From: a virus | Virus record (IMG/VR): IMGVR_UViG_3300050821_003702 | Location: 1-61,959 of that record | Length of the DNA: 61,959 nucleotides | Strand: one strand, 5' to 3' | In this document: positions 1 through 9,792 of the stretch, in pieces | Layout: the number at the start of each line of letters is the position of its first letter | How positions within the stretch are numbered: position 1 is the stretch's first letter | Made by a program: the position numbers and the translations under genes | Notes under the pieces: generated by a model | The model's database searches: none | What the model was told of the DNA's origin: nothing | Seen by the model: only the letters and a program-made list of their open reading frames with translations

Positions 1-216
1 ACGCCTGGGCCGAATGCTGATGCCCGGAGGTTCCTCAGTATCCTGTACGAATATATTTTTCGCTCCTTGCAGAATGTCAATTGGAGCGGCCAGCAGGTTC
101 GGATTGAGCGGTGTTACGAAATCGAGAGGTCACCAATCCTTTTCGAGCCACAGAACAAAATCTACCACCTTAGCATTGCTTTCAGGGTGGAAGCGTTGAG
201 TCTAGCATGGTACTGA
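1..216 (+). CDS. C-terminal fragment of a probable tail terminator/completion protein (5' truncated)
   Basis: The frame is open from the first base and ends in TGA at 214-216, giving the last 71 residues of a protein whose start lies outside the window. It ends 16 bases before the probable tail tube gene, the usual place for a tail terminator or head-tail completion protein. The fragment alternates hydrophobic and charged residues like a small alpha/beta protein (IYHLSIAFRV near the end). The family assignment is inference from position and size only; no diagnostic motif is visible. Confidence 0.55.
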   Translation, partial: TPGPNADARRFLSILYEYIFRSLQNVNWSGQQVRIERCYEIERSPILFEPQNKIYHLSIAFRVEALSLAWY

Positions 217-232
217 AGGAGGAAAATAGCTA

Positions 233-814
233 ATGTCACTGCCGCCAGGTGTGCAGTCCTCGGGTTTACTTCAACTCCAGGATCAGCGCAATATTTTGCT
301 GGGCAACGGCATCATCTATTACGGTCAGCCCTATACGAACCTGGGGCAGATCAAAGGTGATGCATCATTCAACTACAACCTCCGCCCCTATGACGTTATC
401 GGCGGAAACCCTCTCATCCTCCTGAGGCGGTTCACTCTTGAGGAAAGAGTCAACGTGACTGTACCACTGTTGGAAATTGCTGCCACGAGCATAGCTCTGT
501 ACTTCCGGAACTTTGCGAGTGGCGCAGCTTCGGTCGTGGGAACGCCATCCGGTGGCGGTACGCTCTACAGCCAGCAGTTCGGTGGCAACGCCCACATGCC
601 GTTCTCCAACATGAAGTTTATGCACCCCACTCCAGAGGGTGGGTATCTCGCCATCCTCGGGTGGATTGTATATCCGCCTCTTGACCTTCGGCTACCCTTC
701 CCAGAGCAGCGGGAATCCATCACTGACGCTGTCTTCGAATTCAAGCACGACATCACGAAGCAGCCAGGTCAGCAGCTGGGCCAGTTCGACATTTTTGTGA
801 ATCCAATTTCATAA
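233..814 (+). CDS. Probable major tail tube protein
   Basis: A 193-residue protein with a strong Shine-Dalgarno (AAGGAGG, 8 bases before ATG). It is rich in Gly, Pro and beta-forming residues, with no signal peptide or membrane segment, as expected of a self-assembling tube subunit. It lies directly upstream of a frameshifted chaperone gene and a tape measure gene, the conserved tube-chaperone-tape order of long-tailed phages. No sheath gene is seen next to it, which argues for a non-contractile tail. The call rests on gene order and size; a major virion protein of another kind is the main alternative. Confidence 0.65.
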   Translation: MSLPPGVQSSGLLQLQDQRNILLGNGIIYYGQPYTNLGQIKGDASFNYNLRPYDVIGGNPLILLRRFTLEERVNVTVPLLEIAATSIALYFRNFASGAASVVGTPSGGGTLYSQQFGGNAHMPFSNMKFMHPTPEGGYLAILGWIVYPPLDLRLPFPEQRESITDAVFEFKHDITKQPGQQLGQFDIFVNPIS

Positions 815-823
815 GGAGCACGG

Positions 824-1474
824 ATGACGAAGACAGGTTTGGAGATTTGGCTGCAACAGGGCAAGGAGATTCAGGTGGGTCCGAAAACCCTCCTTCTCCT
901 CCCGACTCCGCTTTTCAAGCTTCGCGGTGTTACGAGATGGCTGGACGACACTACCAAAGGCGTCCTGCTTGAAGCTATGAAAACCGGGGACAAGGATTTG
1001 AGTCCTTGGGGAATCATGGCAGGCGTAGTCCGGGAAGTGGATGTGCCGGAGCTGTGCGTGCGAATTTTCGAAAGAAAAAATCCCCAAACAGGTGAGCCTA
1101 TCAACAGCACGTGGAAGCCTTACGTCCCGTGGATACCCCGCTGGGGCCGCTGGATACCCCTCGACAAAGCATTCTTCGAGGAGTACCTGGACACCCCGAC
1201 CGCCCGGAGGATTGTTCTGGCCTTCATCGAAGTCAACGATTTGGAGGAGGCACTAAAAAATTTGCAGAGCCTTCCGGTAGTAAGCAATCTGATGGAAGTT
1301 CTGAAGTCAACTTTTGGACTTCCCTTTTTGACTTACTTGGCAAAGAGTACGGGCTCAAGCCCTGGGACATCGGAAGGCTCAGCTTTCCCCAAATCAAGCA
1401 GTACCAGCGGGGAACATTCCATAGGTATTCAGGAAAGTGGCCCGAGCAACGAGAAGACACCGACAATCATGTAA
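824..1474 (+). CDS. Tail assembly chaperone, unshifted product (gpG-like)
   Basis: The zero-frame product has 216 residues and starts at ATG 824 behind TAAGGAG. Residues 1 to about 145 are folded-looking; the rest is a Ser/Gly/Pro-rich low-complexity tail, as if that part of the frame is not under the same constraint. At 1255-1261 the frame reads A AAA AAT, a canonical -1 slippery heptamer, and the -1 frame continues with protein-like sequence to 1779. In lambda-like phages the equivalent G and GT proteins coat the tape measure during tail assembly and are absent from the virion. Function is inferred from the frameshift plus position between tube and tape measure. Confidence 0.75.
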   Translation: MTKTGLEIWLQQGKEIQVGPKTLLLLPTPLFKLRGVTRWLDDTTKGVLLEAMKTGDKDLSPWGIMAGVVREVDVPELCVRIFERKNPQTGEPINSTWKPYVPWIPRWGRWIPLDKAFFEEYLDTPTARRIVLAFIEVNDLEEALKNLQSLPVVSNLMEVLKSTFGLPFLTYLAKSTGSSPGTSEGSAFPKSSSTSGEHSIGIQESGPSNEKTPTIM

Positions 1475-1779
1475 CCCTGCCATTGGAGGATGGACGGAAT
1501 GAATCAGCACCAGAGCCAGAGCTGCCGCCTTTTCCAAAGACAATCGACAGGGCGATTCAAGCACTCAATCCGAATAGTTCTGCCAGCCCTGTCAACCCCA
1601 AGACAGGGACAGCTGCACCATACCTCAATGCGAATAAGCGCGTTGGGGTTCGAGTTGTTAAGGACGTAGAGCAGTTCAACGAGCTGAAGGCCATATTCGA
1701 TTCTACGAAGGACGCGAGTGGCCGAACGATGACTGACGTGTGCAACGAATATTGGAGGAGGAAGCGTGGCGGTAGTTGA
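824..1779 (+). CDS. Tail assembly chaperone, -1 frameshift product (gpGT-like)
   Basis: Slippage by -1 at the heptamer A AAA AAT (1255-1261) joins the first 145 codons of the 824 frame to the frame ending at TGA 1777-1779, giving about 318 residues. Just after the shift the product reads KKFAEPSGSKQ and then a hydrophobic segment (FWTSLFDLLGKEYGLKPWDI) typical of chaperone T domains. The end overlaps the tape measure start at 1766 by 14 bases. The T region has no good start codon of its own near its beginning, which supports expression by frameshifting. Peptide evidence spanning the junction would settle it. Confidence 0.75.
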
Positions 1780-4498
1780 CCTACTCAAAGCTCTGTTCAG
1801 CATTGAGGTAGACCTCACCAAATTTGACTCCGGTGTGTCAACAGCGGAGAAGAAGGCGGAAGCCTCATCGCAGAAAATCTCCGGTAGTTTCAATGCTATG
1901 GGTGTAGCTATTGCCGCAGGACTGGGCGCGAACGTCATCCCCCTCCTGGAGAAGTTCATCGGAAAGCTAGAGGAAAGTATCAAGCAGACCGCTGAATGGG
2001 GCTTGGAGATGGAGCACCTGTCAGCCCGGATGGGCTTGACAGCGACCCAGGGTGCTACGCTCGTTGGCGTGATGGAGCGTTTCGGAATCAACGCGGGTGT
2101 CGGAGCAAGGTCCTTACAGATTCTTGCGATGGAAGTCCGGCAGGCAAACTCCGCTTTGGACCCGTTCCAGACAAAGCTCGGGAGAGTTTTGGGAAGTATG
2201 CGGGACGCCAACGGGGCAACTCTCAATATGCAACAGGTATTTGATCTTGCCCGGCAGAAGGTGGCAGGAGCTAGTTCCGAGATGGAACGGCTACAGATAG
2301 CACAGAGCCTTGTTGGTGCGAGGATGGGCGGTCAGCTATTGCCTATCCTAAAGCTGTCGAACGAGGAGTGGGCCAAAGTCTCCGAATCCGTGATGAAGGC
2401 TCAAGGGGATGTTGAGAAGGCAGCGGAAGCTTCTCTTGCGTACAAACAGGCTTCTGTAGAGCTGCAACAGAACCTTCGCGGGATATCAGTGGAGCTGGGG
2501 AGTCAACTGCTTCCGAAAATTTCCGAGTATATAGGCTATCTTTCGAGAGTCATCGAAGCCACGAGAGAATTTGGGAAAGAGCATCCCAAAATCGGTGAGG
2601 CGGTTGATGTAGCGATCAATCCTGCCCGTGCGGGCAAAGAGTTGTTTTCGTTCTACAATCATCTTAGGGAGATGCTGGGGCTTGTCAACAAAGGGACTGC
2701 TGACGCATTTGACAACATGGACAAAACGGTTGCTGAGGCCCGAAAGCTGGCTTTGGAGAAGGAGCGGGAGACTGAGCTGGAGAAAGTAGCCCGAGAGAAC
2801 GCTGAATCAGAGTTGGCAAACCAGGACAAGCTCACCAAGCTGATGCAGCAGCGAGTGTCAATTGCTGAGAAGATGTATAAGCTGGGAGTCGGAACAGCAG
2901 CCGAAGCAGAGGTGGCCCGCGAGAAGGAGCTTCTGCAGTTGGCGGAGCAGAGGGCAATTCTTGAGGACCGCTTGGCAGGAAAGCGTGGTGGGCTGCTCGG
3001 TACAACCAAGGAAGACCTTGAAGAGGAGCTGGCTAAGAATCGCCTCCAGTCAGTAGAAATCGTCGCCCAGAAAACTAAGGATATGTACGCAGAGGAGGAA
3101 GCCCAGCTAAAAGCTCGGGGTGCTCTGAATCTCAATACGGAAATCGAATTGCTACAGAGGAAGCTCTCGGATGAGCATATCCTGGGTGAGGAACGGCTGA
3201 AGATTGAAGGGGACCTGTACCAGAAGCGCCGGCAGTATGAAGAGCAGATTTATGATTTGGGCCGGAAACTCGGGGCAACGTCTGTCAAGGATGAGATCGA
3301 ACTCCGGAAGAGGTTTGCGGCAGAGGCACTGGGGAAGGGTGACATCACTGGGGCAGTGAAGGAAATCCTAAAGGCCCGAGACCTCGCTGTCCAACAGGCC
3401 GACAACGAGATGAACCTCATCAAGAAATTGCGGCTGGTCAGCCTCCAGGATGAGATAGACTTCCAAACCGCGAAGCTCAAAGCTATCAAGGGGAACGCTG
3501 AAGAGGAGATGAAAGTCATTGGTCAGATAGCGGACCTCGACAAGCAACAGTACGAGAAGCGGCTTGAGCTGGCGCTGAACTACACCAAGACTGTGATGGA
3601 TAGCTATAGGCAGATGACCGACGCCATGAGCAAGGGCGGGGAGACGATGACCTTTGCCCAGGCGCGGGTAGATGCCGAACGGAAGATGGTTGAGGAGACC
3701 AGAACAGCAGCCAGCATCGGCCTCAGTGGCAGTGGGGGAACGGAAGCGCAGAGGAATTGGGCCTTGCAGTGGGCGCAGATGATTGAGAAGCAAATCCTCG
3801 AAATGCAGCAGGCGGGAAAATCCATCGGCCTTACGCTGCACGAAGCGGACAACGTTGCACAAAGCGTTCTCAAGGCTGCCTCTGGAGGGGAGGACGTTCG
3901 AGCACCTGGCGGTCCATCACCCACTGTTGGTAGCATCCTCAGCCCGATTGAAGGGTTGGCGACGCAAGGGTTGGCAAGAGGAAGCGATATTCCCCGCCTC
4001 GACACCTCCTTCACAGATTTGGCTGTCCGAATCCGGGATGTCCTCCTGGGAACAATCCCGAACATCCAAAGCTTCAGCGTTGCTCTTGCATCAGCGACAG
4101 CGAGGATTACGGGAGGAGCAATTCCTCCTGGCGGTATAGGCCCTGGCGGGAGCGCAGCGAATCTGAACCTTACAGGGCCGCTGTCTACTTCTCCAGGCTC
4201 CCCGGCACCTTCGCCTTCAAGCGCATTGGTAACGCAGCCGGCAGGCTCCTCCGACGTTGACGCGCTGGCAGCGCGGATATCACAGGCTATAGCGGGAGCT
4301 TCCAACTCGGATTCGATTCAAGCCTTGGCTGCCATTCTCAAGGACTTGCCTGATATATTGAGCGACCTTAGAGATCAGCTTGCCAATGCAGGGCCCACCA
4401 ATGTAGCTGCTGAAGTAGGAGTCACGTTTGATCCTGACACACAAAAGTTTGTCACTACAGGAGTAGTGCAGCAATTAACAAAGGAGATTAGTACATGA
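1766..4498 (+). CDS. Tail tape measure protein
   Basis: A 910-residue protein starting at GTG 1766 behind GGAGGAGGA. It has a short N-terminal segment, a hydrophobic Gly/Ala-rich stretch at about residues 50-70 (AMGVAIAAGLGANVIPLLEK), then long heptad-like helices rich in Glu, Lys, Ala and Leu (roughly 310-640), and a Pro/Gly/Ser-rich C-terminal region. This is the usual tape measure design; these proteins set tail length and are ejected during infection. At about 1.5 angstrom per residue the tail would be near 135 nm, a rule-of-thumb inference. It is the largest gene in the tail block and directly follows the frameshifted chaperone. Confidence 0.88.
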   Translation: MAVVDLLKALFSIEVDLTKFDSGVSTAEKKAEASSQKISGSFNAMGVAIAAGLGANVIPLLEKFIGKLEESIKQTAEWGLEMEHLSARMGLTATQGATLVGVMERFGINAGVGARSLQILAMEVRQANSALDPFQTKLGRVLGSMRDANGATLNMQQVFDLARQKVAGASSEMERLQIAQSLVGARMGGQLLPILKLSNEEWAKVSESVMKAQGDVEKAAEASLAYKQASVELQQNLRGISVELGSQLLPKISEYIGYLSRVIEATREFGKEHPKIGEAVDVAINPARAGKELFSFYNHLREMLGLVNKGTADAFDNMDKTVAEARKLALEKERETELEKVARENAESELANQDKLTKLMQQRVSIAEKMYKLGVGTAAEAEVAREKELLQLAEQRAILEDRLAGKRGGLLGTTKEDLEEELAKNRLQSVEIVAQKTKDMYAEEEAQLKARGALNLNTEIELLQRKLSDEHILGEERLKIEGDLYQKRRQYEEQIYDLGRKLGATSVKDEIELRKRFAAEALGKGDITGAVKEILKARDLAVQQADNEMNLIKKLRLVSLQDEIDFQTAKLKAIKGNAEEEMKVIGQIADLDKQQYEKRLELALNYTKTVMDSYRQMTDAMSKGGETMTFAQARVDAERKMVEETRTAASIGLSGSGGTEAQRNWALQWAQMIEKQILEMQQAGKSIGLTLHEADNVAQSVLKAASGGEDVRAPGGPSPTVGSILSPIEGLATQGLARGSDIPRLDTSFTDLAVRIRDVLLGTIPNIQSFSVALASATARITGGAIPPGGIGPGGSAANLNLTGPLSTSPGSPAPSPSSALVTQPAGSSDVDALAARISQAIAGASNSDSIQALAAILKDLPDILSDLRDQLANAGPTNVAAEVGVTFDPDTQKFVTTGVVQQLTKEIST

Positions 4499-5127
4499 GC
4501 GTTCCATCAAACGTAGCCAATGCCGGGAATAATTCCTCGGCTCAGAATGTCTTCAGAGTCGTATTCAGCCAAGCCCTTTCCGCCTCTCCTTCGTTGGAAG
4601 CTTGGGATGACAGTACATTCTCCTCCAATACTAAGGAGATGTTCACTGGCACAGCCGGGAATGGGGGCATTCCATACGTATCAGCGGTTGCTACGACTGA
4701 CACCGCCCCCACTCCTCTCTGGAAGCCTGTAGCTCCGGTAGGCGGTGGGGCTGTTGCAAACAGGCTCAAAGGAACTACCAACTTCGTCACTTTGACAACA
4801 ACCATTCCCGGTGTAGGAGCTGCTGTTCGATTCAACCTCGACTGGGAAATCTCATTTGACACGACTGTCCCGAGTACAACTACCTGTAACGGCGTTCTCG
4901 CAGTCCGGTATTCCTATTCAGGAGCTGCCCCGACTCTGACCTGGCAGTTCAACGATGTCAGTGCCGGAGGTACGGAGTCATCACCACAGTGGACAGGGAT
5001 CACACCGGGGGCAGCAGGCCAGTTCATCCGCCCCACGGATTCCGGAGTGTCTTCAGCCAATTTGGTATTTACGAAACCATCCGCTGGAGTATTGGACTCT
5101 GCTCAGATTTGGGTATCTAACACTTGA
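4495..5127 (+). CDS. Tail-associated structural protein, function unknown
   Basis: A 210-residue protein whose ATG overlaps the tape measure stop (ATGA), so the two are probably translationally coupled. It is rich in Gly, Ser, Thr, Ala and Val with few charges and no signal peptide or transmembrane helix, suggesting a beta-rich virion protein. Its place immediately downstream of the tape measure suggests a distal tail or minor tail role. I recognise no family motif. Confidence 0.6.
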   Translation: MSVPSNVANAGNNSSAQNVFRVVFSQALSASPSLEAWDDSTFSSNTKEMFTGTAGNGGIPYVSAVATTDTAPTPLWKPVAPVGGGAVANRLKGTTNFVTLTTTIPGVGAAVRFNLDWEISFDTTVPSTTTCNGVLAVRYSYSGAAPTLTWQFNDVSAGGTESSPQWTGITPGAAGQFIRPTDSGVSSANLVFTKPSAGVLDSAQIWVSNT

Positions 5128-5139
5128 TAGGAGGGGATT

Positions 5140-5574
5140 GTGTGGTTTGCTAACCTAGAAAACGGTACAAGTACTAGCGAGGAAAAAGGCTATTGGACAG
5201 ATTTGAGCCGGGAGGTACGGCTGACTGGTCTCCAGTTAGCACATCCGAAGTCTCCCAGGTTTCTTGTGAGCCTGTCTAACTATGACAAATACTACTTCGC
5301 AAGGGAAGCCGTTTCAGTCATTGGAGGAGGCCCCTCCGAATCTATGGTCCAGGCTGAAATCATCGGTGGACACGACATCGCCTTGAATGTCGGCATCGAA
5401 GTACGGATGGAACTGACTGGTGCTGTCCGGGTGAAGACGTATCCCCTAGCTCGCTACAAATATTCCCCCACCATCCTGTTTGAGGGGAAGAGGAATAACG
5501 GCAAGCCTGGATATTTTGTTTCTCCGGATGCTGGTCAGCCGGTTGTAAGTTCAGAAGAAATAGCAGCCTCCTGA
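5140..5574 (+). CDS. Probable minor tail protein, function unknown
   Basis: A 144-residue protein from GTG 5140 with a GAGGGG ribosome site a few bases upstream. It looks like a compact mixed alpha/beta protein (a central SLSNYDKYYFAREAVSV region) with no signal or membrane segment. It sits between two other tail-tip region genes, so a structural role is inferred from position only. No motif identifies the family. Confidence 0.55.
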   Translation: MWFANLENGTSTSEEKGYWTDLSREVRLTGLQLAHPKSPRFLVSLSNYDKYYFAREAVSVIGGGPSESMVQAEIIGGHDIALNVGIEVRMELTGAVRVKTYPLARYKYSPTILFEGKRNNGKPGYFVSPDAGQPVVSSEEIAAS

Positions 5575-5584
5575 GCCATGGAAG

Positions 5585-8218
5585 ATGCCAGCATTCGTCA
5601 GAAACTACGGGAACGGCAGCGCATCAGCAACTAATACAATCACACTAGGTTCGCTCACCCTGACTTCAGGTGATTTGGGGATTATGGTTGTCATCGCCAA
5701 CAATGGCGGTGGCGCCATAACCCCCCCTTCCACGATTACAGATAGCCTCGGCAACGTCTGGACACTCCTCGTACAAGCTTCCTGGAATATCGCCTTCCAG
5801 TGGCAGACATTCCTGTATTATTCTAATTTGACTGTCGGCGGTACTGCGAGTTTTACATTTACGCAGACTGCAGGAGGGAATGGCCTACTCCGTATAGGTG
5901 GGAGCGAGTACAGCGGAGCAAGCGTTGTAGACAACGGAAGTCTCAACAACGTCACCTCAACCTCAGGATCAGTTGCTGTTACCATCGGTACCACTCTTGC
6001 CGCCGGTAACGAACTGGTCTTCGCAGCCTTTGTTTGCTCTCAGTCCGGAATCACTGCCGGTTCAGGATGGACCACCCAGGGGGCATTTTCAGTTACAAAT
6101 GATTTTGGGGAGTATCAGGTAGCGGGTTCATCCGGAGCCTTAACAGCTACCACTGCTGGGAATGGTACTCACGTTCAGCAGTTTGAAGGTGTCATAGCAG
6201 CATTCAGTCAGCCCCCAAGCGCCTCACATCAAATTGATTGTGATGCGCAGCTTACTCAAAATAAATCTCACAACATCGACTGCTTTGCAAAAGCGACTCA
6301 AGCATCTCATAAGATTGATGCGGATGCCTTCAATCCTAACAACAATCACTCACACTTCATAGACTGCGCTCCTGGTCAAGGAAGGTCATTCGTCAAGCTC
6401 GCGGCATCGGTCATTACCCCAATACAGCCGGGAGCCTGGGTAAAGCTGAATGCTTCCATCCTAGCACCTGGAAGAAATTCTGTCAATCTCGCTGCAACAA
6501 TCGTTGCCAAGAGCAATCTGGGATTCGTTAATCTCGCTGCAACGATTCGCCAGTCCAACCGGAGCTTTGTCAAGTTTGCAGCAACGATTCAGAAGGGAGG
6601 CTCCCCATCCCACAATATTGATTGCGCAGCAGCAGTTCCGACTCGTAGCTTTGTAAACCTCGCAGCGACTATCCAGCAAAAGCTCTCTATCGGCGGGTGC
6701 GGGAACTATCCAGACATCAGCTATGTAAAACTTGCGGCTTGGATTCGAGACCCGAAACAGTCAGTCCAAGCTCCGGGGAGTGGATTACTCCCAGCCGATG
6801 ATTTCAACGCCGCTGCTTTGGCCGCCGGAGCCTATGATCAGGTTTCCCAGATAATCCTTGCAGGTATCCCTTTGATTGTCACTGGATTTACGGTGGGTGT
6901 TATCAGCTACCAGACCCGGACACGTACTTGGCTGAAGCTGCTTGATGAGGCCCCCAACGGGGACTACACTACCACAAAGGTGGAGACGCGGAAGCTTGCG
7001 ACCGGGCAAATAATTACGATCACCACTACTACGGAGCAAAATCAGGATACCACCATCATTACGGTTACAACTGTGAATGGTGATACGCCGAATTTGGTTC
7101 AGACGACAGTTACCTCTACCAGCAAGACTGGGCAGTCCACTGTCCGGGAAATTCTGACGAATACGACTGCTGGGACAGTCACGTCCCAGGAGACCAAGAC
7201 TGTATTCACGAAGCCTCCGACTTCCGACAACGTTCAGCCTCTCAAGGTGACCACCCTCGATGGGATTATTCACTACCAGTTCTTTGGTGCACAGAACCAG
7301 GAATGGGCCGGTGGAGATGTTGAAGGGAAGACGCTAACTACAACTCAGGTTTCCATCCAGCCTGGAGTCCTCAACGGACAGTCAACAGATCAATTCGGAA
7401 ATCCCATCCTCCAGAGGACCACGCTTGTTACGCAGGTGGACCCGACCGGGAAGGAAACCGACACTACAACGGTGGAGATTGGGACCCGGAGCGATTACGG
7501 TACAACAGTCACAGATACCGAATCTGACTTCAACGGTATCCAGACCAAGACGCATAAGGTAGTCAACTACCCGAACGGGTCACAGCAGATCACGGATACG
7601 ACTACGAATGCCCTCACCGGAGACAGTTTCGAGACGACAACTGAGATAGTCACCGACATCTATGGGAATGTGACTACAACTACTACCGCGATAGAGACGA
7701 AGACGGTGGCCGACCCGACTGCACCCGGAGGTTTCCGGACTACTACTACCAAGACGGTGACCACCCTGCTAGATGGGGCGACAACCTCCGAAGTCACGAC
7801 TACGACCGACAACAATTTTGAGGACAGTATCGTCAATGACAAGATTCGCGTGTACCTCATTCAAGAGTTCACCATCAACGTAGTGATCGACTGGCAGAAT
7901 ATGGACGCGCTGCTGGAGTACAACATCCAGCATCAGACCCAGTATGCCCTGGTTGAACTCTTCGGACAGCAGCTCGGAAATGCCCAGTTGTCCTACGCCT
8001 TCCGCCAGAGATTAATCCAGCAGTTCAATCAGGCAGCGAATTGCATGATACCGCTAACGCTCCAGGCTCTTGGGAAGACTTATCAGGTTGTCTTTGCCCC
8101 GTCTGCTTCTGCCTTCCGGGCAAAATACATCCCCGGTACGGAGCCGAACGTGTATGAGCTCCAATTGATCCTCCAGGAGCGTTCGAATCTTATAAATGGA
8201 ACGAGGCAATTTGGATGA
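5585..8218 (+). CDS. Large repeat-containing minor tail protein
   Basis: An 877-residue protein in at least four parts. Residues 1 to about 210 look like a beta-sandwich domain seen in secreted and adhesin-like proteins (ITDSLGNVWTLL, later GGSEYSG). Residues about 215-390 interleave two short repeats: five versions of SH-x-IDC-x-A (SHQIDCDA, SHNIDCFA, SHKIDADA, SHFIDCAP, SHNIDCAA) and seven versions of SFVNLAATI. Residues about 450-740 are extremely rich in Thr and Val (TTT and TVT runs), probably an extended beta fibre. The last about 130 residues are globular (DWQNMDALLEYNIQHQ). Position upstream of the hub-like gene suggests a tail-tip or fibre protein. The stop overlaps the next start (ATGA). 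Confidence 0.65.
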   Translation: MPAFVRNYGNGSASATNTITLGSLTLTSGDLGIMVVIANNGGGAITPPSTITDSLGNVWTLLVQASWNIAFQWQTFLYYSNLTVGGTASFTFTQTAGGNGLLRIGGSEYSGASVVDNGSLNNVTSTSGSVAVTIGTTLAAGNELVFAAFVCSQSGITAGSGWTTQGAFSVTNDFGEYQVAGSSGALTATTAGNGTHVQQFEGVIAAFSQPPSASHQIDCDAQLTQNKSHNIDCFAKATQASHKIDADAFNPNNNHSHFIDCAPGQGRSFVKLAASVITPIQPGAWVKLNASILAPGRNSVNLAATIVAKSNLGFVNLAATIRQSNRSFVKFAATIQKGGSPSHNIDCAAAVPTRSFVNLAATIQQKLSIGGCGNYPDISYVKLAAWIRDPKQSVQAPGSGLLPADDFNAAALAAGAYDQVSQIILAGIPLIVTGFTVGVISYQTRTRTWLKLLDEAPNGDYTTTKVETRKLATGQIITITTTTEQNQDTTIITVTTVNGDTPNLVQTTVTSTSKTGQSTVREILTNTTAGTVTSQETKTVFTKPPTSDNVQPLKVTTLDGIIHYQFFGAQNQEWAGGDVEGKTLTTTQVSIQPGVLNGQSTDQFGNPILQRTTLVTQVDPTGKETDTTTVEIGTRSDYGTTVTDTESDFNGIQTKTHKVVNYPNGSQQITDTTTNALTGDSFETTTEIVTDIYGNVTTTTTAIETKTVADPTAPGGFRTTTTKTVTTLLDGATTSEVTTTTDNNFEDSIVNDKIRVYLIQEFTINVVIDWQNMDALLEYNIQHQTQYALVELFGQQLGNAQLSYAFRQRLIQQFNQAANCMIPLTLQALGKTYQVVFAPSASAFRAKYIPGTEPNVYELQLILQERSNLINGTRQFG

Positions 8219-9792
8219 GCTTTGGCGCTGCTACTGACACCATCATTTTGAATCCCATTTCGATGTTGCTTCAGAATCAGAATATCCTTTTGGAGAGCAA
8301 CATCACCTCTCTAGCCTTATCCTTCACACCGACAGGTGGAACATTCCGAATCAACTGTCTCCGGGGAGCTGTTCCGCTTCCATTAGAAGACTTTGTACTC
8401 CAGCTCCCATTCGGGAGGTTCGCTGTCGTCAGGGGGACTGGGAGAAGCCAGGGCCGTGAGGGGCTGATAGATTCCATATCTGGGCCTGCCCTCCCCCTTG
8501 TCGCTACACTCGTAAACTTCGTAGGCTACGCCAATGGCATCAATGCCTTCTCGGCTGACGCAGCCCAGGTCTTGGCCCAAGGGACTCTGAGCTGGAGGGC
8601 TTACAACCCCCTGGTACGCGGATTTACCTTTCGGGGTATTGCCCTGTCTGGGATTCAACAGCTGGCTGGTAATATGCTGGCGGAAGTCTATGTGTACAAG
8701 AATACCATCTACGTAGTGAATCCAGGGCAGGCGGTTGCCGACTTGATAGGTGCTCCCCCGATTACTGTCCTGAATCGGGACATAGTCTCCATCTCCCAGG
8801 ACATCGACTACTCATCAGACGTAGCGGCAGTCCTGAATCCGATTCTGAGTTTGATAAACAATGAAAATCCAGGAGACTTTATTATTGATGGGGACCACGC
8901 CATCAAGCAGCCTCAGACCATCGTCCAGTGTGGCTCTCCGAAGGGGAGTGGTGGGACTGATTTCATTGAGATACCGAATGGCTGGATGGTGGATGGGAAC
9001 TATGAGGAATGGGCTCCAGCACCAGGCAGTACTGACCTTAGCAACCCCACCCCCAGTGTAGACCGCTACTGGAAAACTTTCCCATCGCCAACGACCCCCG
9101 GACTCATGCGGGGGATAACAAACTTCACCCGACTGGTGAAGGATTTGAGCCTCCCAGGGAATGTATCCAGTTTTGTTGGTACACCTGTAACCGCTACAAC
9201 TGGAGTTTCCGGTGCTCAGATTTTCACTATTCAAGAAAATCTTGTAGACCCGACAGCAGGCATCTACGGTTTCATAGCTGACACTACAGTGGTGGCTGAT
9301 ATTGTATCGGGGAACATTGTAAATGTGAAGACGGGTTTGCAGCTTATACCCCCCGGAGGAGTGAGTAGTACAGCGGCTGACAATTTCTTCGCTGTACAGC
9401 TTGGCTTGTGGACTTTTCCGAGAGTCCTCCCCACCACGTTCAATGTTGGGAATCCCGTGAACCCCTTCGGACTCTCTAACAACGTGGTGGTGGTGAACCC
9501 GCCGATTCAGAACCCTAGAGACCCTGTGTACTTCTCAGCGTATTTCCAAAACTACCAAAAAGTCAATTCCCCCAGGTTGCGGACGCAGCTCAGTTACGTC
9601 TATCGGAACTCACTTCCTCAGCCGGGAGACCATCTCATAGTTCCCGGAGCAGACACAGCCGATTGCGGAAGGATCAGCACCGTCTCCTTGAATCTTACAC
9701 GCTCTGGCGTAGTAGTGAGCGTTGTTGCTGAGCAATATCAAATCCTTCCGGGGAAATGGAGTAACAGCCCTGGGTCAACGGTGGCTCGATGA
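8215..9792 (+). CDS. Probable tail hub / baseplate hub-like protein
   Basis: A 525-residue soluble protein, coupled to the preceding gene by ATGA and to the next by another ATGA. It is beta-rich with conserved-looking Gly/Pro turns and lies just before two small spike-like OB-fold proteins, the usual position of the gp27/gpD-like hub that connects the tube to the central spike. A hub protein of about 500 residues would be normal in size. Identification is by gene order; no catalytic residues are evident. Confidence 0.5.
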   Translation: MSFGAATDTIILNPISMLLQNQNILLESNITSLALSFTPTGGTFRINCLRGAVPLPLEDFVLQLPFGRFAVVRGTGRSQGREGLIDSISGPALPLVATLVNFVGYANGINAFSADAAQVLAQGTLSWRAYNPLVRGFTFRGIALSGIQQLAGNMLAEVYVYKNTIYVVNPGQAVADLIGAPPITVLNRDIVSISQDIDYSSDVAAVLNPILSLINNENPGDFIIDGDHAIKQPQTIVQCGSPKGSGGTDFIEIPNGWMVDGNYEEWAPAPGSTDLSNPTPSVDRYWKTFPSPTTPGLMRGITNFTRLVKDLSLPGNVSSFVGTPVTATTGVSGAQIFTIQENLVDPTAGIYGFIADTTVVADIVSGNIVNVKTGLQLIPPGGVSSTAADNFFAVQLGLWTFPRVLPTTFNVGNPVNPFGLSNNVVVVNPPIQNPRDPVYFSAYFQNYQKVNSPRLRTQLSYVYRNSLPQPGDHLIVPGADTADCGRISTVSLNLTRSGVVVSVVAEQYQILPGKWSNSPGSTVAR

